Shown piece after piece: positions 1-3,496 of a stretch of DNA of 6,759 nucleotides. This stretch comes from Chloroflexota bacterium (GTDB lineage Bacteria > Chloroflexota > Anaerolineae > Caldilineales > Caldilineaceae): the NCBI GenBank assembly GCA_016199425.1, contig JACQGT010000055.1:1-6759 (forward strand), read 5' to 3'. How positions within the stretch are numbered: the stretch's first letter is position 1; each line of letters opens with the position of its first letter. Under the pieces are notes generated by a model, which saw only the letters and a list, made by a program, of their open reading frames with translations, did not search any database and was not told the origin of the DNA. The position numbers and the translations under genes are program-made.

Positions 1-1
1 G

Positions 2-748
2 TGTGACGCCCCTCTTTGGCAGGCCGCCTGCAAAGGTGCGCGCGCCGTCTACCACATCTGCCCCAACCTGCACCCGGAGGAGGTCGCCATCAGCCACGTG
101 GCCGTAGAGGCAGCCAGCCGGGCCGGGGTAGAGCATTTCGTCTACCACTCAGTTCTCCATCCCCAAACCTCCACAATGCCCCATCACTGGCGCAAGCTCC
201 GGAGCGAGGAAGTGATCTTCGCCTCTGGCCTGCCCTTCACGATTCTCCAACCCTGCGCCTACATGCAAAATGTGCTGGCCTACTGGCCTTCCATCACCGA
301 ACGTGGGGTCTATCCGGTCCCCTACGCGCCGGATGCCCGCCTCTCCCTCGTCGATCTGCGGGATGTGGCGGCAGCCGCGGCGCGGGTGTTGACCGAGCCA
401 GGCCACGCCGGTGCTATTTACGAACTGGCCGGTCCCCAGCCGCTCTCCCAAACGGCAGTGGCCGCATTGTTGGCAGAAGCGTTGGGCCGTCCAGTGCAGG
501 CGGAGCGGGTGGCCTGGGACGCTTGGGAAGTTGACGCCCGCCAGCGGGGTATGGGCGACGAGGCTATCAAAACAGTGCTGGCGATGTTCCGCTATTACGA
601 CAGCTTCGGGCTGGTGGGCAATCCCAACGTTCTCGGCTGGCTGTTAGGAAGAAGACCGGCTACGTTCGCGAAGTTTCTGGCTCGCACTGCGAAGGATCAG
701 ATTCAGACAAAGATTTTCCCTGTAGGGGTATTGAACACACCCCAATGA
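2..748 (+). CDS. NmrA-like NAD(P)-binding protein, 5' truncated by window edge
   Basis: This is the C-terminal 248 residues of an atypical short-chain dehydrogenase of the NmrA type. Such proteins bind NAD(P)H in a Rossmann fold and act as redox sensors or quinone/ketone reductases in the cytoplasm. The frame is open from base 2, so the start and the glycine-rich nucleotide-binding loop lie upstream of the window. The visible part has the family pattern: GARAVYHICPNLHPEEV (about residues 12-28), VEHFVYHSV near 42-50, HHWRKLRSEE near 61-70 with a lysine where the SDR active-site lysine would sit, and LPFTILQPCAYMQN at about 77-90. The GTG at 98 is internal and not the start. The last dozen residues (KIFPVGVLNTPQ) are encoded by a TGTAGGGG-type dispersed repeat and look unlike a native tail. 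Family assignment is fairly sure; substrate is unknown. Confidence 0.85.
   Translation, partial: CDAPLWQAACKGARAVYHICPNLHPEEVAISHVAVEAASRAGVEHFVYHSVLHPQTSTMPHHWRKLRSEEVIFASGLPFTILQPCAYMQNVLAYWPSITERGVYPVPYAPDARLSLVDLRDVAAAAARVLTEPGHAGAIYELAGPQPLSQTAVAALLAEALGRPVQAERVAWDAWEVDARQRGMGDEAIKTVLAMFRYYDSFGLVGNPNVLGWLLGRRPATFAKFLARTAKDQIQTKIFPVGVLNTPQ
721..743 (+). repeat. TGTAGGGG-type small hairpin repeat at the end of the NmrA-like gene
   Basis: The stretch begins TGTAGGGG and can fold with GGGGT (725-729) pairing ACCCC (739-743) around a 9-base loop. The same 8 bases occur in reverse complement at the far end of the window (6752-6759), there also as part of a hairpin. I recognise this style of repeat as common between genes of Chloroflexota and cyanobacteria. 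Here it overlaps the stop codon region and supplies the last codons. It might also serve as a weak terminator, but no T-run follows. Confidence 0.5.
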
Positions 749-767
749 TCAAGCGGCTGAAGCTCCC

Positions 768-791
768 GCAGAGACGCAAAGGCGCAGAGAC
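768..791 (+). repeat. GCAGAGAC direct repeat in the spacer before the isomerase gene
   Basis: GCAGAGAC occurs twice, at 768-775 and 784-791, separated by GCAAAGGC. This is the GCAGAGACGCAAAGGCGCAGAG style of dispersed repeat frequent in intergenic DNA of several environmental phyla. It is followed by an AATCCGTG segment (819-826), which recurs in reverse complement at 3421-3428 in the other main spacer. The whole spacer 749-871 seems to be made of such repeats; I see no convincing promoter in it. Confidence 0.6.
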
Positions 792-859
792 CCAAAAACT
801 CTGGATTCGCGCAGATCAAATCCGTGAATTCTGTTATTTGTGTTCTTATTCTCACCACC

Positions 860-864
860 GGAGA
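860..864 (+). promoter_or_regulatory. ribosome binding site that decides the isomerase start
   Basis: GGAGA lies 7 bases before the GTG at 872. It favours that start over the upstream in-frame GTG at 824, which falls in repeat-derived sequence and adds 16 residues with no family resemblance. Confidence 0.65.
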
Positions 865-871
865 TATTCCC

Positions 872-1732
872 GTGCAATTCATCTTCTCCACCGGCTCCCT
901 CTACACCTACAACACTGACCGCTGCTTCGAGTTCGCCGCGGCCGCAGGCTTCGACGGCGTCGAGTTGATGGTGGATCACCGCTGGGACACCCGCCAGCCC
1001 CACTATTTGCAACGGCTGATGGCGACCCACAACCTGCCCGTCCGCGCTGTTCACAGCCCCTTTAGCCGTAGCTGGCAAGGCTGGGCCGACGACGAAATCG
1101 CCGCTATCCACCGCTCGGTGGAACTGGCCGAAAGCCTGGGCGCGGCGGTCGTCATTCACCATCTGCCTGCCCGCCTCGCCTATTCGGTCGTACAGATCGG
1201 AGGAAAATCCTTCTTCCTCCCCCGTCCGTGGGGCAACGATCATCGCCCCCTCATCGCCTGGCTGCAAAGCGATTATCGCAGACTCCAGGCCAACACCGAC
1301 GCGCTGCTCTGTATCGAAAATATGCCCGCCCGCCACCTCTTTGGCCGCCGCTGGAATCACATCCTCTGGAACACCACCAGCCTGGAAGACAGCGGGGAGA
1401 TCAGCCGTTTCCCCTACATTACAATGGACACTACCCATCTGGGCACCTGGGGGCTGGACCCGGCCACCATCTACGCCCGCTGGGGCAAACGAGTGCGCCA
1501 CATCCACCTGAGCAACTTCGACGGGCAAGAGCACCGCCGCCCGGAAACGGGTCAACTGGACTTGCAGGGGCTGGTCGGCCAGGTGGCCGCGGACGGCTAC
1601 GACGGCTCTATCTCTCTGGAACTTCACCCGGACGCACTGGACGCGGGGCAGTCTGACGATCACATCGTCGGTCTCCTGGCCCACAGCCTGTCCGAGTGCC
1701 GCCGTTGGGTCAGCGAGACAGTCACCGTATGA
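872..1732 (+). CDS. sugar phosphate isomerase/epimerase-like TIM-barrel protein
   Basis: A 286-residue protein of the xylose-isomerase-like TIM-barrel (AP endonuclease family 2) fold, the usual length for these cytoplasmic metal-dependent sugar isomerases and epimerases. Visible strand-end motifs include GFDGVELMVD (26-35), AVHSPF (59-64), VVIHHLP (93-99), LCIENMP (146-152), TMDTTHLGTWG (184-194), RHIHLSN (209-215) and SLELHP (248-253). Likely metal or substrate ligands are E149, D186, H189, H212 and E250, by analogy with the family. The GTG start is chosen for its GGAGA site and because the text before it is repeat sequence. The stop overlaps the ATG of the HAD gene (ATGA), so the two are probably translated together. 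The substrate is unknown. An endonuclease IV role is less likely, because the protein sits beside a HAD phosphatase and membrane genes. Confidence 0.85.
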   Translation: MQFIFSTGSLYTYNTDRCFEFAAAAGFDGVELMVDHRWDTRQPHYLQRLMATHNLPVRAVHSPFSRSWQGWADDEIAAIHRSVELAESLGAAVVIHHLPARLAYSVVQIGGKSFFLPRPWGNDHRPLIAWLQSDYRRLQANTDALLCIENMPARHLFGRRWNHILWNTTSLEDSGEISRFPYITMDTTHLGTWGLDPATIYARWGKRVRHIHLSNFDGQEHRRPETGQLDLQGLVGQVAADGYDGSISLELHPDALDAGQSDDHIVGLLAHSLSECRRWVSETVTV

Positions 1733-2403
1733 TCCGGGCCGTTCTCTTTGATATGGACGAGACGCTGCTGGACCGGCAGGCATCTCTGCGGGCCTTTGCC
1801 GCAGCCCAGTACAGCAGACATCGGGACAGACTGGCCGGGCTGTCTGTTGACAGTTTTGTCGAACGCTTCATCGAGTTGGACAACAACGGCGCGCTCTGGA
1901 AAGATGAAGTTTACCGGCGCATTCTGGACGAACACCGCATCGCAGCCATCGATCCCCAGAGCCTGCTGGCCGAGTACATCGCTGGCTTTCACTGCTTCTG
2001 CCAGCCTTTTCCGGGGCTGGGGGAAATGGCAGCAGAACTGATCGCTGACGGCAGACGGCTGGGGTTGATCACAAATGGGCTTTACCCTTTTCAGTGGCGC
2101 AACTTTCAGGCGTTGGGTGTGGCCCACAGTTTCAGCGCTGTGCTGGTCTCTGAGAAAGAAGGAGTGCGTAAACCCGACCCGGAAATCTTCCGCCGGGCGC
2201 TGGCCCGGCTGGGCGTGACCGCGGACGAAGCGGTCTTTGTGGGCGACAACCCGGAAGCTGACATTCGGGGTGCGCAACGTGTGGGGATGCGCACAGTTTA
2301 TCGCCCCAACCGCTTCTGGCCCGAATGTCCCTTGGCGGATGCCGTCTGCACAGACCTGCACGAACTACCCGCCATCCTGCGCGGGTTTGAGGTCGGCCCG
2401 TGA
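1729..2403 (+). CDS. HAD-superfamily subfamily IA hydrolase (phosphatase-like)
   Basis: A 224-residue haloacid-dehalogenase-type hydrolase, most likely a small-molecule phosphatase in the cytoplasm. All four HAD motifs are visible: motif I FDMDET with nucleophile D8 and acid/base D10; motif II LITNG with T115; motif III lysine K148 in RKPDPEIF; motif IV VGDNPEAD with D173 and D178 for Mg2+. The helical cap between motifs I and II (about 15-95) marks subfamily IA. The ATG at 1729 is chosen because it puts motif I at the N-terminus and overlaps the preceding stop as ATGA; an upstream in-frame ATG at 1696 would add 11 residues inside the isomerase gene. The end overlaps the flippase-like gene as GTGA. 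The substrate may be a sugar phosphate or nucleotide; haloacid dehalogenase activity is possible but not favoured by the neighbours. Confidence 0.9.
   Translation: MIRAVLFDMDETLLDRQASLRAFAAAQYSRHRDRLAGLSVDSFVERFIELDNNGALWKDEVYRRILDEHRIAAIDPQSLLAEYIAGFHCFCQPFPGLGEMAAELIADGRRLGLITNGLYPFQWRNFQALGVAHSFSAVLVSEKEGVRKPDPEIFRRALARLGVTADEAVFVGDNPEADIRGAQRVGMRTVYRPNRFWPECPLADAVCTDLHELPAILRGFEVGP
2389..2392 (+). promoter_or_regulatory. ribosome binding site of the flippase-like gene inside the HAD gene
   Basis: GAGG stands 7 bases before the GTG at 2400 and lies within the last codons of the HAD gene. It supports the GTG start and independent or coupled re-initiation at the GTGA overlap. Confidence 0.55.
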
Positions 2404-3371
2404 GCACCGCCGCCTCTTCTCTCCACCGCTGGTGGCGTCTGATCCAGCCTCTTTTTCTGGTTCTCGCCCTCGTCTTTATCGCTCTGCTCCTGGGCAGCCA
2501 ATGGAGCGAACTGCGCGCTCACACCTGGCGGATCGCTCCCTTTTGGCTGATTGTTTCCGGTCTGCTGATGCTGGGCGGCTGGGGTGTGGAAGTCTGGCTC
2601 TGGCGGGGGGCGTTGGCCCGACTGGGCGGGCAGTTGGACTATGCCGACGCTCTGCGTATCTGGTTTGCCAGCATTCTGGTGCGCTATATCCCCGGCAACG
2701 TCTGGCAGCCCCTGGGCATGACCGTCCTGGCCCGGCAGCGGGGCGTGCGGATGGAGGCGACGGTGGGCAGTATCGCTCTCTACCAGGCGGTGAACCTCCT
2801 TTCTGTGCTGCCCATTGCCGGCGTCTATCTGCTCACAGTGGGCAATTTTGGCCTGCTCGACCCCTGGCTTGGGCCAACGACAGGCTGGCTGGTGGCCCTG
2901 GCTTCTCTGACGATCGGTCTCTTTTTGCTGCGTCCTGGCTGGCTGATCGGCCTGCTCAATTGGGCGTTGGGCAAAGCCAGCCGCGCACCTTTGGACGCAG
3001 AGCTGACCACCGGCCAACTGCTCCGCTTGCTGCTGGTCGCCATCTTCGCCTGGCTCTGCTGGGGCGGCTCCTTCGCCGGAATTACTTTTGGCCTGAGCGT
3101 GTATACGGTGGGCGAAATGGCAGCCGCGCTACCCCATTTGCTGGCCGCCTTTCCCATCGCCTATGCCGTGGGCTATCTCAGCTTCGTCACCCCCGGCGGG
3201 CTGGCCGTGCGCGAGGGCGCGCTCTACTTGCTCCTGGCACCCATCCTGGGCGGCGGCCCGACAACCGTTGCCGCCCTCGCCATCCGTCTCTGGCAGGTGA
3301 TTCTGGAAGTCGTCGCGGCGGGGGGTGTGAGGTTGTGGATGGGTAGGCGGTCGGAAGATATTGGGTATTAG
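2400..3371 (+). CDS. flippase-like / lysylphosphatidylglycerol synthase TM-region family membrane protein (UPF0104)
   Basis: A 323-residue polytopic inner-membrane protein of the LPG-synthase transmembrane-region family (UPF0104, AglD/YbhN-like). Hydrophobic segments lie near 15-33, 45-66, 123-146, 160-178, 209-231, 243-263, 272-288 and 290-312. The family signatures are clear: RYIPGNVW at 95-102 and TPGGLAVREGAL at 264-275. Members move or modify lipid-linked substrates; some carry a soluble aminoacyl-transferase domain, which is absent here, so lysyl-PG synthesis is unlikely. The GTG start overlaps the HAD stop by 4 bases. The last residues (about EDIGY) and the TAG stop itself come from a TATTRGG heptamer array, so the native C-terminus may have been replaced. 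Next to a GT-C-like protein, a role in lipid-linked sugar transfer or flipping is plausible but inferred. Confidence 0.85.
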   Translation: MSTAASSLHRWWRLIQPLFLVLALVFIALLLGSQWSELRAHTWRIAPFWLIVSGLLMLGGWGVEVWLWRGALARLGGQLDYADALRIWFASILVRYIPGNVWQPLGMTVLARQRGVRMEATVGSIALYQAVNLLSVLPIAGVYLLTVGNFGLLDPWLGPTTGWLVALASLTIGLFLLRPGWLIGLLNWALGKASRAPLDAELTTGQLLRLLLVAIFAWLCWGGSFAGITFGLSVYTVGEMAAALPHLLAAFPIAYAVGYLSFVTPGGLAVREGALYLLLAPILGGGPTTVAALAIRLWQVILEVVAAGGVRLWMGRRSEDIGY

Positions 3372-3378
3372 GTATTGG
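3357..3378 (+). repeat. left arm of a 22-bp inverted repeat, TATTRGG heptamer array
   Basis: Three heptamers, TATTGGG, TATTAGG and TATTGGT, fill 3359-3379. The 22 bases 3357-3378 match the reverse complement of 3529-3550 at 21 of 22 positions. The TAG stop codon of the flippase-like gene (3369-3371) lies inside the middle heptamer. Confidence 0.8.
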
Positions 3379-3496
3379 TCCCGGACGAAATTTCGGTGCA
3401 TGGAAGATGAAGAGTACGGACACGGATTGGCAGGATTTCAGGAGTTGATTCGTGACCTTACTCTTATGACAGGTATGGGGCATTGGGATAGATGAT
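3372..3496 (+). other. spacer between the flippase-like and DUF2079 genes
   Basis: This 125-base gap holds the end of the TATTRGG array, a perfect 10-bp palindrome CGAAATTTCG (3386-3395), and a CACGGATT-type repeat segment (3421-3428) related to the one before the isomerase gene. No good promoter or terminator is visible. Only a weak GGG (3485-3487) stands near the expected Shine-Dalgarno distance from the next start. Confidence 0.5.

Noticed and set aside
16..534. 172-residue plus-strand frame at the window start
   Set aside because: Arginine/proline-rich shadow of the NmrA-like frame, which is open from base 2 and matches its family.
824..871. Upstream GTG start for the isomerase gene
   Set aside because: Lies in repeat-derived sequence, lacks a ribosome site and adds residues unlike the family; the GTG at 872 has GGAGA 7 bases before it.
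749..1783. 344-residue open frame on the minus strand, longer than the isomerase gene it covers
   Set aside because: It has no family resemblance and runs opposite to a gene with clear TIM-barrel motifs; long antisense frames are expected in GC-rich DNA.
2237..3346. 369-residue plus-strand frame over the HAD and flippase-like genes
   Set aside because: Its protein is rich in R, P, G and A without motifs, and the overlapping frame has RYIPGNVW and TPGGLAVREG signatures.
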